From NCBI GenBank assembly GCA_021234155.1, contig JAJEKV010000136.1:1302001-1366000 (forward strand): a stretch of DNA of 64,000 nucleotides. Direction: 5' to 3'. Below the pieces are notes generated by a model that was given only the letters and a program-made list of their open reading frames with translations, was not told the origin of the DNA and ran no database searches. Both the position numbers and the translations under genes were made by a program. Source of the stretch: Isoetes taiwanensis (taxonomy: Eukaryota > Streptophyta > Lycopodiopsida > Isoetales > Isoetaceae). Positions 1 to 11,300 of the stretch are shown piece after piece (positions within the stretch are counted from its first letter, which is position 1; every line of letters starts with the position of its first letter).

Positions 1-960
1 CAGGTATAAATTTATACCATCTACGTATAAATTTATCCGGTCGCCTTCAAGTTTTCCTTCTCTGTATAAATTTATACCATCCACTGTGTAAACTTTTACC
101 GTCGCTCTTAAATCGTATAAATTTATCTGATTGTGGCCGCCAACTTTCCGAGTATGGCTGGAGAAAAAAAACCGCAGAGCCTCCAACTCCTCGTTCATGA
201 GGCTTCCTCTGCAATGACATTCACACCCCCTCAACCGACACACAAGTAGCCTCAAAATTCTCGCCTCCGATATTCAAACCCCCAGCTGTTGAGTTTACTC
301 CAAAGACGACCACCTCGGCTTCCACCACCAGTTCAATTTACTCCACCACCCCGCTCCCCGAACGCCGTTTGCCCCCCACCAATGCGTTTTTACCCCACCA
401 CGGGCTAGAGATGTCGACTACCTCCTCCACTTCATTTTAGTACGTCGCCCATAGTCCACCGTAGGCTAAATCCCCTGAGGCAAATCACGCCAACTCCATC
501 CATTTAAGCTAAATGGTACTACAACAAGTGGGAGCGGTCGACACGCAAACTCCTCGTTCTCACGACACCGGGGCTGGTCAACTTCGTCACCAACCTCGAT
601 TACTTTTTCCCGAGAGAGGAAAGCACCTCCCCGGGACTTGCCCACACCAAACCTCTCGGCATCTACAAGTACACCTCAAGTTGATCTCTCGGGACGAAGA
701 AACACCTCATGTTGATCTCTCGGGGCGAGGACCTACCAAAGCCACAAGACTCTATGTTGAATTCAAAGCCCACAAAGTAAGAATCTTAAAGCGTAACTTA
801 CACAAGAAAGCATGTACAACCGTTAGAAGAAAGAAACTCATGGATCTAGGCTCACTTGAGGGCAACACATACAAAGCAATTGTTGTTCTCAACGTTGTTT
901 GCTTAAGATTGGACTAAAGGAATTGAGGTTGATTTGTGATAGTTACAGGTTCAATGACTC
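1..960. other. Gene-poor start of window with TATAAATTTATA palindromes
   Basis: No credible coding region is seen; the longest open frame (513-917) has no recognisable motif and biased composition. The first 130 bases hold four copies of a TATAAATTTAT core, at about 5-16, 25-36, 66-77 and 115-126. The first is a perfect 16-bp palindrome (3-18). The stretch from 130 to 500 is pyrimidine-rich without visible structure. It may be the 5' flank of the mobile-element gene that follows. Confidence 0.4.
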
Positions 961-1176
961 TGCTAGACCAAAGGGGCTACTTAGCCTTCAATATTAGGCG
1001 GATGATGGTGAGAAGTTTACTTACACGGTGGTGGCCACACCGTCTGTCAAACGGCCTTCAAATTGATTCATGCTTTAGGGCGTGACGACTTGACCGCTGA
1101 AGAAAAGGCTTGACAAGAATCCGGGGCATCAATGACTCTTGCCATTCGGGAGGCATAACCGAGTTCATGCCCTTCA

Positions 1177-3058
1177 ATGTGTTTCTGGATGGAAGGTTTC
1201 TTTAAGGAGTCTTGTGAGAAACTCCCTAACAGCCCTATGTACCACTTGAGTGACAATTTCACGAAACAAGAAGTCTACGATAATTATAAGGAGATGTGTG
1301 TTGAGGCTGGAGAATGCTTTGTCTGCTACTCTTACTTTACTGTGCTCTGGAAAAAAGAGTTTTCTCGCGTGTCCATTCCTAGAAAGCATAGGATGTCTGT
1401 TTGTGCTACATGCTCAATTAAAAGCTCAGAGACAAAATGCAAGGACACTTCACACTAAAAAGTAAGCTTCCAGGGGCGTGTTCTTGCCTAGTTCTACTTA
1501 AAAGTAGGTTCTTTCCTAAACATATTTTCATTTCAGATGCATTGAAGGAGAAACTGAACAAGCACAGAGAACAACAATCTTTGGAAAGGAGAAAATTGAC
1601 AAAACATAGGAAGAAAGCACTGGAACAACCACTCAACTACATATCAGTTGTTATTGATGGAATGGACCAGAAGAAGACCACCCTACCACATTTTGTCAAT
1701 GTGCCTAAGGATCTTCTTGAAGAAGATTTCATACATCTGCATGTTGTTGGTGCTATGGTATTTAATAGAAAACTATCTTGCAAGGCATTTTTGAATTATC
1801 CAAATATTCATGCTGATCCAAATCTCACTATCATAATATTGAATAAGCTTCTTTCCAATCTAGAACATATACCACCGGGTTACGTATCTTCACTAGACAA
1901 CACGACAAGGGAAAATAAGAATCGAGGCGTTGTTTGCTTATCGTATGTGCTATGCTAGTAGAGAAACAAATCTTCAAGAAGGTGAAGATTGGTTTCACCT
2001 TTGTTGGTCATACACGATCAAATTGATCGATGTTCAAGAGGTTCTCTAAACGTCTTGCTCGAAAAAAAGCTCTCAGCCTACCAGCAATGATTGAGGTTAT
2101 CCAAGATTCCTACAATCCTCGTCCAGACATCGAGTTATTGGAAGAAACTTATGATTTCAAAGAATGGATTTTTCTGAGAGATCAAGCGGGTCAACTTTGT
2201 GCTATTGAGCCCTTGAGAAACATTACATTTCAAAGATCGGATCAAAATTTCACTTGTAGATGGCAAGGCCATCTTAAGGAAAAAATATGCCACATCCTTG
2301 CAAAGGCGGCCCGGCAGCAAGTATTCAATTCATTCGCACCATCCCCAATACTAGTTCCATGCTCTCTGCAGAATAAATGCCTCTAAAAAGCTTGAAAGAA
2401 ATCACAAAGAGTAAAAAGGAGGGAAGAGCATTTGACTCAAACAAATCATTGGATTTTATTGAGACAAGTATTGATGCGTCTCTAACCACTTTGGGGAGGC
2501 GAGATGCTTTATGGTGGCCTCGGTTTTTCACCGACAGCGTGACATGTTGCAAGCTTCATTACAAGGTCGAAGACCGATTTACATTCAACCGGCCATCTAG
2601 GCAAACTCTCCCCTCGTGCAAGTTGAGAATCAAGAGGAACATGTAGAGATATTGGCTAGCTCGGATGAAGATGACAGAGTCATGTACACCGCCCCGTGAC
2701 GCCACGGCCACAACAAGTTGCTCGAGTATCCGGTTGGATCTCGGAGATTGAGAAAGGAATGCTCATAGCTGTCCCAGTGATAATGATGAATCGGGAAGCC
2801 GCTCGGCTAGCTAAAATCTTGGAGGTAACAAGAGAGGATGGAATTCCCACTCAATTAAAAGTGCACCGGATGAGAACAAATCTTTGCCCGGTGCTTTCGA
2901 TTGGGAGTTGTACTTTGGAGATGGTAAAAGCAGGGGTGGGAAGAGAGCAAAGTCCAAAGCAAGCACTTTTTATCATAGATCTAGCTGAAGTAAAGGTTCT
3001 TGCATATGACTTTGTTACATTGCTGCTAATAAGTTACGTATGGTCACTCAAACTTTAA
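1177..3058 (+). pseudogene. Broken DUF7869-type mobile-element gene (middle and C-terminal parts)
   Basis: Successive plus-strand frames (1177-1458, 1437-1958, 2030-2386, 2696-3058) line up in order with a mobile-element protein family I know as DUF7869. A Cys-rich segment comes first, with a CysXXCys at about 1410-1422. A basic Arg/Lys linker follows, then a segment with IDGMDQKKTTLPHF, a Leu-His-Val-Val-Gly-Ala motif, and Asp-Asn followed by RENKNR near 1890-1925. Beyond the first frame break, VGHT (2003-2014) and a later Tyr-Asp-Phe-Lys follow the usual family order. The last frame (2696-3058) resembles the family C-terminus, with GMLIAVP and EDGIPTQLKVH. Frame changes near 1440, 1958-2030 and 2386-2690 break the gene. 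The related N-terminal part occurs separately at 15.7-16.3 kb. The family name is from memory; order and motifs make transposon origin likely. Confidence 0.6.
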
Positions 3059-3059
3059 T

Positions 3060-3740
3060 AAGGTCGGCATGTGGATTAGACAAACAACCTAGAAAGGTGG
3101 CCAAAAAGATGATGATGAGGACTCACTTGTAGACGGTGGGAAGAAGATCGTTCGAGTACATCCGGTTTGAGAGTGAAGCTGAGGATGAAGGCTCAAGTGA
3201 TCGGGGATTAAATGAGTCGAGGATGAGATGCATCCCGATCTTGTTTTGCAAAATGTAAGTTTGTCCAGATGACTTCGAACATGTAAAAACGTAAAGTGCG
3301 GTGATGATTGTGCATCAAAATGTCCTATATTTTTGACAATTTTGTTCATAATTTTGTACAATTTTCACAACCATGAATATATCACTTCTTTGTCACTCTA
3401 CTACCCTTGCTATTTTTTTTATTGCCCCTTTTTTGCTACACTTTATAAAAGTAATTATTTTTTGTTCTAGTTTAGGAGGATGAAAATTGCTATTTAAAAT
3501 TTTTGCATGAAAGTTATGTTCAATCAACCCCTCAAAAATGGTACCTAAATTACTTAAATTGTCACACCTGTCACAAAAAAATCTTAAAAATGGACTTTTT
3601 TAAGGGAATTTTAGGGAATCTTTCAAAGATTCCTTTTGAAGTGCGTTTGCAGCAAATAAGTGCGTTTCATTTTAAACTTTGTTAATGGTCAGAGTACTTA
3701 TTCATCTTGTTCATGGCCTCCAGCTGCGCCACCCTGTCCT
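3060..3740. other. AT-rich stretch, nothing recognised
   Basis: No coding frame with motifs, no clear repeat and no RNA gene seen. Short open frames on both strands have no recognisable features. It separates the plus-strand DUF7869-type relic from the minus-strand relic that follows. Confidence 0.4.
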
Positions 3741-4765
3741 GTTCATTCTCAAACCCGGAAGCCTCTATGCCTTCGACAACCGTAGGTTGAATCCTTCCCT
3801 AGATTTAGGACCCCTCTAGAAGCTTTCAAATCCGCTAATTCTCTAGCCTGCTGCAAGTAGTGACTTGGTGTCAGTTTATTGAACATGCCTCTACGCACAG
3901 CTGTACCCCCGTGGCAAATAGATATTGGTGTAACGGCTACATTCGTGGGCCAGCCATACTTAAAACATGTCTCACCGTTCACATCTAACTTCATGAAAGT
4001 CTCTTTACTATGCAGTGGCTCTGCAATGAGTAAGTCTGATCAGATCTTTCTTCTGCTTATGTGTCATCTCCAGGAGCAATTTGCAATTGGTGTCGTCCTC
4101 TTCCTCACGAGAGATTAGGGTCCCTTGTTTGGTCATCTTATCTGCTTTCTTTTTTCTCGAGAAGAGTGTTTAGTCGAGCTTGCCATTTGTCTTGGCGAGG
4201 TCAACGAACCACTCGGCACCCTCGTCTATTTCATCTTCAGGGCATTGCGGGCGAGTGGTACATGAGTGGGCTTTTCTCCCAAGGGGCTATGGTATATGGA
4301 ATGAAGCCAATATCTATAGTTGGTGACAAAGCCCGGTTAAACCAATCAAGTCGTACATGGACACGCTGCATGACCACTTTGTAAATAAAAAGAATGATTC
4401 AACGAATGAGGATAACTCAGGATGAGCTGGACAATAGCCAAAATAATCTAGAGAATCCCTTAACAGGCATGGAAGACCAGGCGGCAGAGCAAGTATTGGC
4501 AAGAATAAGAGAGAGGTGAGCACAGTTACCATATTTGAATTGGATACCCTGGTTCTCGACTCTCGCGAGTCGACAGGGTCAGTGGTTGCTATAAGAATAG
4601 GCCCTTCATCATCTAAGGTGAGATCATATGGTATTACATCTGGGTCGTCTACCCTTGGCTTCTTACCAGGAATAGACCCCGAATTATTAGGGGTTTTCTT
4701 TTTCTTTGACACTACAAAAGAAGATGAACATGATTTAGAATACTTTTCTGAACATGAGATCATGC
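3740..4765 (-). pseudogene. Unrecognised broken minus-strand gene
   Basis: Reading the minus strand from 4763, an acidic and Ser/Lys-rich N-terminal stretch with SKKKKTPNNSGSIPGKKPR-type composition runs to about 4550. Further down, open segments in changing frames give a polar helix-rich stretch near 4060-4130 (including KQGTLISREE) and a segment at 3749-3994 containing a Gly-Trp-Pro-Thr-Asn-Val-Ala motif and an Arg-rich tail. A last short frame near 3700-3775 has a heptad-like pattern ending NKMNKYSD. Stops and frameshifts lie between the segments. I do not recognise the family. The composition suits a transposon accessory protein, but that is inference from the neighbourhood. Confidence 0.35.
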
Positions 4766-4771
4766 TTGGCG

Positions 4772-5015
4772 TAAATTTAAAGCTAAATTAGTATAATTCA
4801 CGCTTGGCATGTTTATATCTCCTATTATAGACCACACTTGGAGTGAATTTAAAGCTAAATTAGTTTAATTCACGCTTGGCATGTTTCTAGCTCCTATAGT
4901 AGACCACGGTTGGTGTGAATTTAAAGCTAAATTAGTATAATTCATGCTTGACATGTTTTTAGCTCCTATTAGTATAGTTCACGCTTGGTGTATTTTTAGC
5001 TCCTATTATAGACCC
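4772..5015. repeat. ~75-bp tandem repeat, about three units
   Basis: Units share GTGAATTTAAAGCTAAATTA followed by GTATAATTCACGCTTGGCATG, a T-rich stretch, AGCTCCTATTATAGACCAC, and restart near 4772, 4850 and 4915, with a partial fourth copy near 4970. Period is roughly 65-80 bp with small indels. No coding potential. The array sits just outside the left boundary of the hAT relic. Confidence 0.7.
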
Positions 5016-5117
5016 TTTATGCATCCATATTTCACACTACGTACCCTCATTGAAGACTGTTATCTCTAATTATCAAACCTCCAGTTCACGCTGGGCGTGT
5101 ACCCCTCTATTTAAAAC

Positions 5118-7670
5118 CATAGTTACGGAAAACGAAAACGAAATAAAATGGCTAGTCATTTTTTGAAAATGGAAAACAAAAACGAAAAATGAAAATGGAA
5201 AAAGAATGGCAAAGTACTCAGAAGATACAAAATAAGGTCGTTTTACTAGAAAATGCTATTAATTTACTCAAAAACAACATAATAAGAACTCTTGTAGTCA
5301 TAATAAGAACAACTAACATGATTGAAAATGTTTATATGATAGTCGACATCTTATACTCACTTCACTACATAATAATAGACCAACAGTACTTCAAAGATTG
5401 AACATTACAATAACAAACTAGCATAAATAAAAATTTAAACCAGTCTTCAAGTCGCCATATATGGATTTGATCCAAAATTCCTGTAAGCAACACCTGGAGC
5501 AGATGAAGGAATGTAGTCTGGTGAAACATAACAAGTCTCATCCTCATCTATGACATTGTGAGCGGCAATATTAACATCATGGTCAACCACATCCTCATCG
5601 CGTTCATCTTGTTCTTCCACGTCATCCTCCCAATCCTGTGGTTCTGGAACGCTTTCCTTCTTTGCAAAGCCAATGTAAGGCTTCCTTTGCACCTGTCTAT
5701 GACACTAAAGCAATTATAAGTTAGCACTCACAAACACCAAATCAAATGTCCTTGATGGAAGAAGCCTTATTCTTTTTTTGCTTGCCACATGGTTAAAGAC
5801 ATTGAAAAGCCTCTCAAGTGGATAAGAGGATACCCCTTGGCTAAGAATGTGAACTGCCATGGCTTGCAATTCTGGTGTCTCTCCTCTATACTCCTCCTAC
5901 CAAAGAGTGGATACAAGCTAAGCGAGCTGCTTGTGCATCCATTGTTCCAAACCTCCCTCCCTTCCGCCTATAGATTCCATATTATTCTCTTATGATGTGA
6001 ATTTTATCCACATCTCCAATCATCATTTCAAGCACCTTGTCAAAATGACTACATGTTGTGGATCCTGCCATTGCTTGTTTCCTTGGAACTCGGGATCCAA
6101 GTAAAATGTTGCAGCTTGAATTGAAGCATTGTAATCATCCCATCTTTTTGCACACAATTGATTCAATTGCTCAAACTTCTCCCCATTCTTCTCCAACTTC
6201 TTGATGTGCCCAATCATCTTATGAAGACCCTCATAAACCTTGCCAATGCAAGGAATATTGCTATCAACAAGGCGTACCATCAATATAATTGGCTCCACAA
6301 TAGAATGTGATGCTCAACATCAGCCAAAAATCATCATCAAATACTATCTCATAGCAAGCTTTACCTGTAGCTGAGCGTGCAAGTTTAGACTTGCGATAGC
6401 CTCCATCAACAAATAAACATTTCAACATCCAATGCAATTCATGTAACCTTTCTAGCATAATGAAATTGTAACCAAAGCGTGTCTCACAATACTTAAGCAA
6501 ACCCTTACCATTGTGATTTTCTTGTGTCAGCTTTAGGAATTGTGCTTTGATTGCTGAATGCCCATTCATATACGTAACTAGTAATTTCCCTTTCTGCACC
6601 AAGGTTGCAACATCTGGTAGGCTTGCAACATCCTTCAACACGTTATTAAGAAAATGAGCAATGCATGGACAAAAGAAAATATATGGATATTCCTTCTGAA
6701 TTTCTTTTCCTGCTGCACGGTTTGCATTCTCACCATCGGCCACTATTTGCACAACATTAGAAGCGCCAACATATAAAATACTTTCCTTCCAAATTGATGC
6801 TAGATTTGGAGCTGATTTACATGTGGCTGAAATGTCGTGTGACATAAGAAAGTAGGCTCTGCCTCTACAATAAGCAACTGATCCCTCAATGTGACATCCT
6901 TTCTTGTTTGTCCATCCATCAAAAATTAACGTAACTCCAAAATCAGAGCCCATTGCCCTCTTACTTCAGTCAAAAGATCCATCAAACTCTCTTTTGCTTC
7001 TCCAAAAACTTGGTACGGAGGTCATCATACTTAGGTGGCTCATATCCAGGACCATATTTTGCTATTTCTTTTATCATAGCCTTAAAAAATTCTGATCTAG
7101 CAACTCGAAAAGGGATATGGTCATGATAAAACCACCTGGCAACTTGTCTATCCACTGCTTCCTTCTTGCGTGGATCCACTAGCTTTTTGATCTCTTGCTG
7201 CCCCATCTTCTTAGACTTCTTTCTAGGTGCAATAAACTTCTGAATCCCACTGCTAGAAGCCAAAGTGCTTTCTTCGATGTTCTTTTCCTTTGTGGTTTCT
7301 TCTTCCTCGTAATCAGAATCATCATTAACACTGGGTGTTGAAGAAATGATACCGAATGAAGTTGCCTCCCTAGAACAAGCTTGCATTTCTTCCGTCCTGT
7401 TTTAATTGCATCCAATTGCTTCATAAAGACCCATAATTGTTGCTTTTTATCCTCTGAAATGGATAGACAATGTGCAACATCGCATCCCTCCTCCCCAAGC
7501 AAATGATCGCTCACTCTTTTCATGAAGAAATACGAGTCTCTTTGCAATATGGGCAAATCCATTCTCTAGCACCTCCTGCAAGTTTATTACCACTCTGAAC
7601 TAGTTCCACCTCTTTCCACCAATCTCCTGGTTTAAGCCCTGATGCACCCTTGGTGGTTTTCTTTTTCTAG
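5118..7670 (-). mobile_element. Decayed hAT-superfamily transposon (left part to transposase start)
   Basis: The body is the minus-strand transposase relic described separately. A possible terminus lies at 5118, where CATAGTTACGGAAAACG is followed by AACGAAAACGAAA-type subterminal repeats, a composition common at hAT ends. I could not find the matching inverted end between 7670 and 9060 nor an 8-bp target duplication, so the right boundary is not established and the element may be truncated. Confidence 0.45.
5447..7666 (-). pseudogene. hAT transposase, frameshifted (BED finger, DUF659 region, hAT dimerisation domain)
   Basis: Domains appear in the canonical order from 7666 leftward. A BED-type zinc finger comes first: WICPYC at about 7555-7575, then a His-Leu-Leu-Gly and Ala-His-Cys pair near 7450-7510. 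A Lys-rich acidic linker follows (7386-7000). Next is a DUF659/RNase-H-like region at 6953-6264 with FDGWTNKKG, DGENANRAAG and PCIAHFLNNVL. Then comes RLVDSNIPCIGKVYE, and a C-terminal dimerisation segment near 5720-5890 (AVHILSQGVSSYPLERLF, SKKRIRLL, FDLVFVSANL). The last piece (5692-5447) is acidic. The chain is split by frameshifts near 7540, 7400, 6980, 6290 and 5980 and by stops, so it is not functional as read. Known role of the family: DNA cut-and-paste transposition with 8-bp target duplications. Confidence 0.8.
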
Positions 7671-7679
7671 TAGACATGT

Positions 7680-8300
7680 TTCCTACACATAAACAATAAT
7701 AATTTCATAGTAACAATTAATAATTTGGCCTCTTAAGAATTTGGCCTTTTTTTTGTTATGATAGTTTAACTAGTATAATTGGTACAAAATCAGGTGGGCA
7801 ATAGCGTCAATGTGATGAACAAGAAAATTAATTGCTATGGCATGCAAATGACATCAACCATTAGAACCCCTTGACACCAAGACTTTCAAATTATTTCATT
7901 TACAACACATTTTGTACATAAGTGAAGGTTCCTGAACCAAGCAGCATTGTTGATATCCATTTTAATGTTCTATCAATATTAGCCACCTTGTAAAAATGCA
8001 AATTATATAAAGTTGGCACCATTTGATGGCATTAAGACAAACTGGCAACTGGCTATATGCCACAAAAAAGTCGCATTTAATTAAAGTTACACAAGGAGTA
8101 GATGAAATTAATCCTATCTTTCTGAAGTTGTCCAATGTATTGGGACCTTATCTGCACGAGGTCATCCACACTGTATTGGACTGTGAAATCTAGGTTGCAA
8201 CACTCTTGTCCCCTAATTGCCTCTAGGTTTTTATTTGGTTGGGGCCATACTTTCCATCCTTTCTAAATATTTATCACTTCTAGCCATCTTTGGCACCCTT
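7680..8300. other. Non-coding stretch, nothing recognised
   Basis: No coding frame or repeat was recognised. It may include the lost right end of the hAT relic, but no inverted copy of the left end was found. Confidence 0.3.
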
Positions 8301-8309
8301 GGCTGCCTT

Positions 8310-8813
8310 TTATGAAAAATATAGCGCCTCTACCAAATCTTCCACATGGCCTGGGGTGGGCCTTGGGGTGTCTAGTTCATTAGGGCCTTCCAGGTTCTCA
8401 CCATTCTTGTGTGTAATATATCTAATTGGCCATCTTAACTGAGTTTGGGACTCCAACAACCCAGAGCACACAATGCAATCACTAGAGCTTCCCTGTGACA
8501 TGATTGTATCAACTTGGATAAGAAGCTTCCCAATGCCAACTCCAAGATGATCATCTCCCAGCCTTTCATCATTCACACTATCAAAAGGATCAACTGCAGT
8601 TATGATGCCCTCTGCAAATACCGTCTCGTTGCAAGGGTGCAACAATAAGCAGACCATCTTCCTCCATTGGAGCCTAGCGCAATGTCTTGTGCTAGGCTTC
8701 CTTGGCTCCATTTTACTCATCTCACATGCTCCCTGAATGAAAGAGCACACATTAGAACCATATAGCCATAAACACCACAAATATGACCATATAAACCATA
8801 TAAAACCATACAA
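8310..8813 (-). pseudogene. Fragment resembling the C-terminal domain of plant CACTA-transposon proteins
   Basis: The open frame (167 residues) begins in low-complexity Trp/Tyr-rich sequence that looks like read-through of the AT microsatellite. From about residue 55 it has a more protein-like stretch: ETVFAEGIITAVDPFD, ERLGDDHLGVGIG, then QTQLRWPIRYI. The pattern of 'X-ala-X-gly-X-ile ... DP', a middle beta-rich part and a final 'X-WP-X-X-X-ile' matches a domain I remember from plant En/Spm-associated proteins. A second fragment with the same pattern lies at 11,301-11,591. No transposase catalytic core is present here. Confidence 0.35.
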
Positions 8814-9050
8814 CCATATTAAATATAAACCATATAACCATATATATAACCATTAAAACCATATAACCATATAAACCATATAAAACCATATACCCATATT
8901 CAATATAAACCATATGTAAACATTAAAACCATATATAACCATTAAAACCATATAACCATATTAAATATAAAACGTATAAACATATAACCATGTTTCAATT
9001 AACATAACCATATTAGATCATTAACCATCATAACCATTGTATAAATCATT
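8750..9050. repeat. AT-rich (ATATAACC)n-type microsatellite
   Basis: About 300 bases of repeated ACCATATAAACCATATAA, AACCATAT and AACCATTAAA words with irregular spacing. It is a simple-sequence tract with no coding sense. Confidence 0.8.
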
Positions 9051-9059
9051 TTAACATTC

Positions 9060-9200
9060 AATATCTTGTCCTGGCCACGTGGCGCCTCGTCAGAGACTGA
9101 TGGCGTGGCCACGTCAGCAATCCGCACTGCCACGTCACGGAGGGCATGGCCCACACGTGAGAGGGAATAATTATGGCACTTTTACGAGGTTCAAGGTTGC
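9060..9200. promoter_or_regulatory. Cluster of ACGT-core (G-box-like) motifs
   Basis: Within 110 bases lie GGCCACGTGGCG, TGGCCACGTCAG, TGCCACGTCACG and CCACACGTGAG. The first is a perfect G-box with flanks, the others are related ACGT-core sites. In plants such clusters bind bZIP and bHLH factors (established). A short exon-like segment follows at 9618-9651 with a GT donor, so a promoter reading is possible. The same motifs could equally be part of a transposon subterminal region. Confidence 0.3.
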
Positions 9201-9617
9201 AGCCAGAAATAACTGCATCCCCGACCATTCTTCCTCCCCTGTTTTCTCTGCTTCCTGTTTTCTCTTCGCGCTCTCGACTTCCCATCAGGCGATCGACCGA
9301 AGTGATCAATTCCGACTCGATCTTATGACAGCAGCCTGGTTGACCGATCGCGACGCATCCAGGGGCGAGGTTTTTGTGCAGTTAGAGTGCTCGAGCGGCC
9401 GTTATTGCCTAAGAAGAAAGTGAGGTTCCTTTCTGTAAGTTTTTAGCTCTGTTTCTTACAGCTGTTCTTGTTATTTCCATTGTTTCTTTGTAGTATTTAC
9501 ATTATTTCCATTATTCCTTTGTAGTATTTAGAGGACTTACTATCCCCTGATACAATTTCCAGCACGCCAAATCCCTATTCTCGCTTTGCAAGCGCCTGTG
9601 TGAGCAAGGAATCAAAC

Positions 9618-9862
9618 ATGGAAGCTGCCTCTTCATCCAGCAAATCTGACAGGTACCTTCTTTCTTTATCTTCCCTGTTTTTTCATTATTTTGCCCTTTT
9701 TCGCATTTTTTCACTGTTTCATGTTCTAATCTATATCTGTTCTCTGCTTTTGTTTTCTGCTTTTTTGTTTGTTTTCTGTTTCTGTTTTTGTTTTGTTTTC
9801 TGTTTTTGTTTTTATTTTGTTTTGTTTTCGTACAGGCATAAGGAAGACTAGGGGCAAGCAAC
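9618..9862 (+). pseudogene. Possible first exon, intron and stub of an unrecognised gene
   Basis: An ATG at 9618 opens MEAASSSSKSDR, ending at a plausible AG|GTACC donor near 9651. A strongly T-rich stretch follows (9660-9830), ending in a TACAG acceptor near 9834. The next codons read His-Lys-Glu-Asp and stop. The T-rich part has the composition of a plant intron. Only a 16-residue product results, so either a downstream frame is broken or this is chance. No family is recognised. Confidence 0.25.
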
Positions 9863-10077
9863 CGAATTAGGAATCATCTAGAGACAGGTGATAGGATTAA
9901 AAAAAATGCATAGCACTAACAAAAGAACATAACTAAGAATGTTACATAACAGAAATTCCATAACAAAAGAAAGAACTATAAATGTTCCATTATACAGAGC
10001 ATTTTTAACACCTAATTCAATCCTTCAGGTTTAGTGACTTAAAGCATTGCGTTCTTCTGTTCTAACTCACAGAACAT

Positions 10078-10820
10078 TTCTCGACTCGCGAGTCGAAAAG
10101 AGGGAGTGTACTTCCTGGATTGTTGGCTGGCTGAGGCATTCTCGACTCGCAAGTCGAGAATGCAGACAGCAAGCCAACACGTTTTTTCTCTACTCGAGAG
10201 TCGAGAATGCTATAGCCAGCTACAGCCTTTTCGTGCATTCTCGACTCGCAAGTCGAGAATGCCTTAGCCAGCCAATTCTCCTGTGTCTGGTCCCATGTGC
10301 CTCGACCCAGTCAGAGCCACTCTCCTTCGAAGCATATTCCTCGAATATTGCGAAGGGGAGGGGCTCGGACTGGGTGGAGGCCTCTTCAACTAAGCACAGG
10401 GAAATGCATCCTTAAGGCCAGCATCCTTAAGACGCGCTGACTGTTTTCTCGACTCATGAGTCGAGAACACCCGCTAGTCTCACACACAGCAATGCCAGGA
10501 CCATACAGGCCACATCCGCCCTTGACCCACCCAATCTCGAGTGCATTCTTCTGTTTTGAGCGTTGGGGGCTTTCTCAACTCACGAGTCGAGAAGGCCCGT
10601 GAGTCTCGACACCGCCCAAGGTCGAGTGCATTCTCCTGTTTTTAGTCCCAGGTGCCTCTAGCCTGTCTGAGCCACTCTCCTTCGAACCATCTTCCTCAAT
10701 TATTGTGAAGGGGAGTGGCTCGGACTGGGTGGAGGCCTCTGCGACTAACCACAGGGGAATGCATTTGAACAACATCCCTAAGGAGCGCAAGGGGCTTTCT
10801 CGACTCGCGAATCGAGAAGG
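10078..10820. repeat. Seven-copy palindrome cluster, CTCGACTCGCGAGTCGAG core
   Basis: Near-perfect inverted repeats of 16-22 bp occur at about 10,081-10,096, 10,139-10,160, 10,186-10,207, 10,238-10,259, 10,446-10,467, 10,572-10,593 and 10,798-10,819. The copy at 10,446 is a perfect 22-bp palindrome built on TTCTCGACTCA and its complement. An isolated relative lies at 4557-4574. Loop bases vary (GCG, GCA, ATG, ACG) while the arms are conserved. Longer inverted repeats lie between the copies. Confidence 0.85.
10290..10770. repeat. Two copies of a ~90-bp hairpin unit, ~355 bp apart
   Basis: Arms containing CCCAGTCAGAGCCACTCTCC and its near complement GGGGCTCGGACTGGG enclose a 20-base loop at 10,303-10,376. 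The same unit recurs at 10,659-10,732. A third, separate GACTCGGACTGGGTGGAGCCC word occurs near 10,893 and 11,120 without its partner arm. No coding sense. Confidence 0.75.
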
Positions 10821-10982
10821 CCCGTGAGTCTCGACACCCTCGAGGCCCTAGACCTAGCATGATCTATACGCATCTAGCATGCCTAACAGATACTCGGACT
10901 GGATGGAGCCCTGTGCTTCTAAACAGAAGGGAATCCATTCCAAGCAAAAATACAGACACATGGAGCTATTCGCGAGTTGCTC

Positions 10983-11276
10983 CGATTTATTGTTTCCTTG
11001 CTGAGCATCTCTCAACCCAGAGAGCATCTCGACGCTGAAATATGCTCAACAAGGAAACCATAAATCGGGTGAGCTTTTGAACAGTTCCATGATCTAAACA
11101 GGTCTAGCATGCCTAACAGAGACTCGGACTGGGTGGAGCCCTTTGCTTCTAAACACAAGGGAGTCATTCGCATGTTACTCTGAACTATTGTTTCCTTGCC
11201 GAGCATCTCTCAACCCAGAGAGTATATTTCATCTCTCGACGCTGAAATATGCTCGACAAGGAAACAATAAATCGGT
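10983..11276. repeat. Duplicated inverted repeat with TTGTTTCCTTG arms
   Basis: Arms at 10,983-11,006 and 11,042-11,067 (CGATTTATTGTTTCCTTG and its complement) enclose CTCTCAACCCAGAGAG. The unit is repeated at 11,185-11,275 with an 11-base insertion in the loop. Between the copies lies a shared stretch containing TCTAGCATGCCTAACAGA. The cluster belongs to the same nested-palindrome region as the CTCGACTC repeats. Confidence 0.75.
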
Positions 11277-11300
11277 CGAGCTTTCGAGCAGTTCCATGTT

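Noticed and set aside
513-917. 134-residue plus-strand frame
   Set aside because: No recognisable domain; it is followed by low-quality frames and probably belongs to the flank of a mobile element.
10078-10820. Regularly recurring palindromes considered as a CRISPR array
   Set aside because: Spacing is irregular (about 50 to 230 bp), the repeat is a 16-22-bp palindrome, no cas genes are near, and the context is plant.
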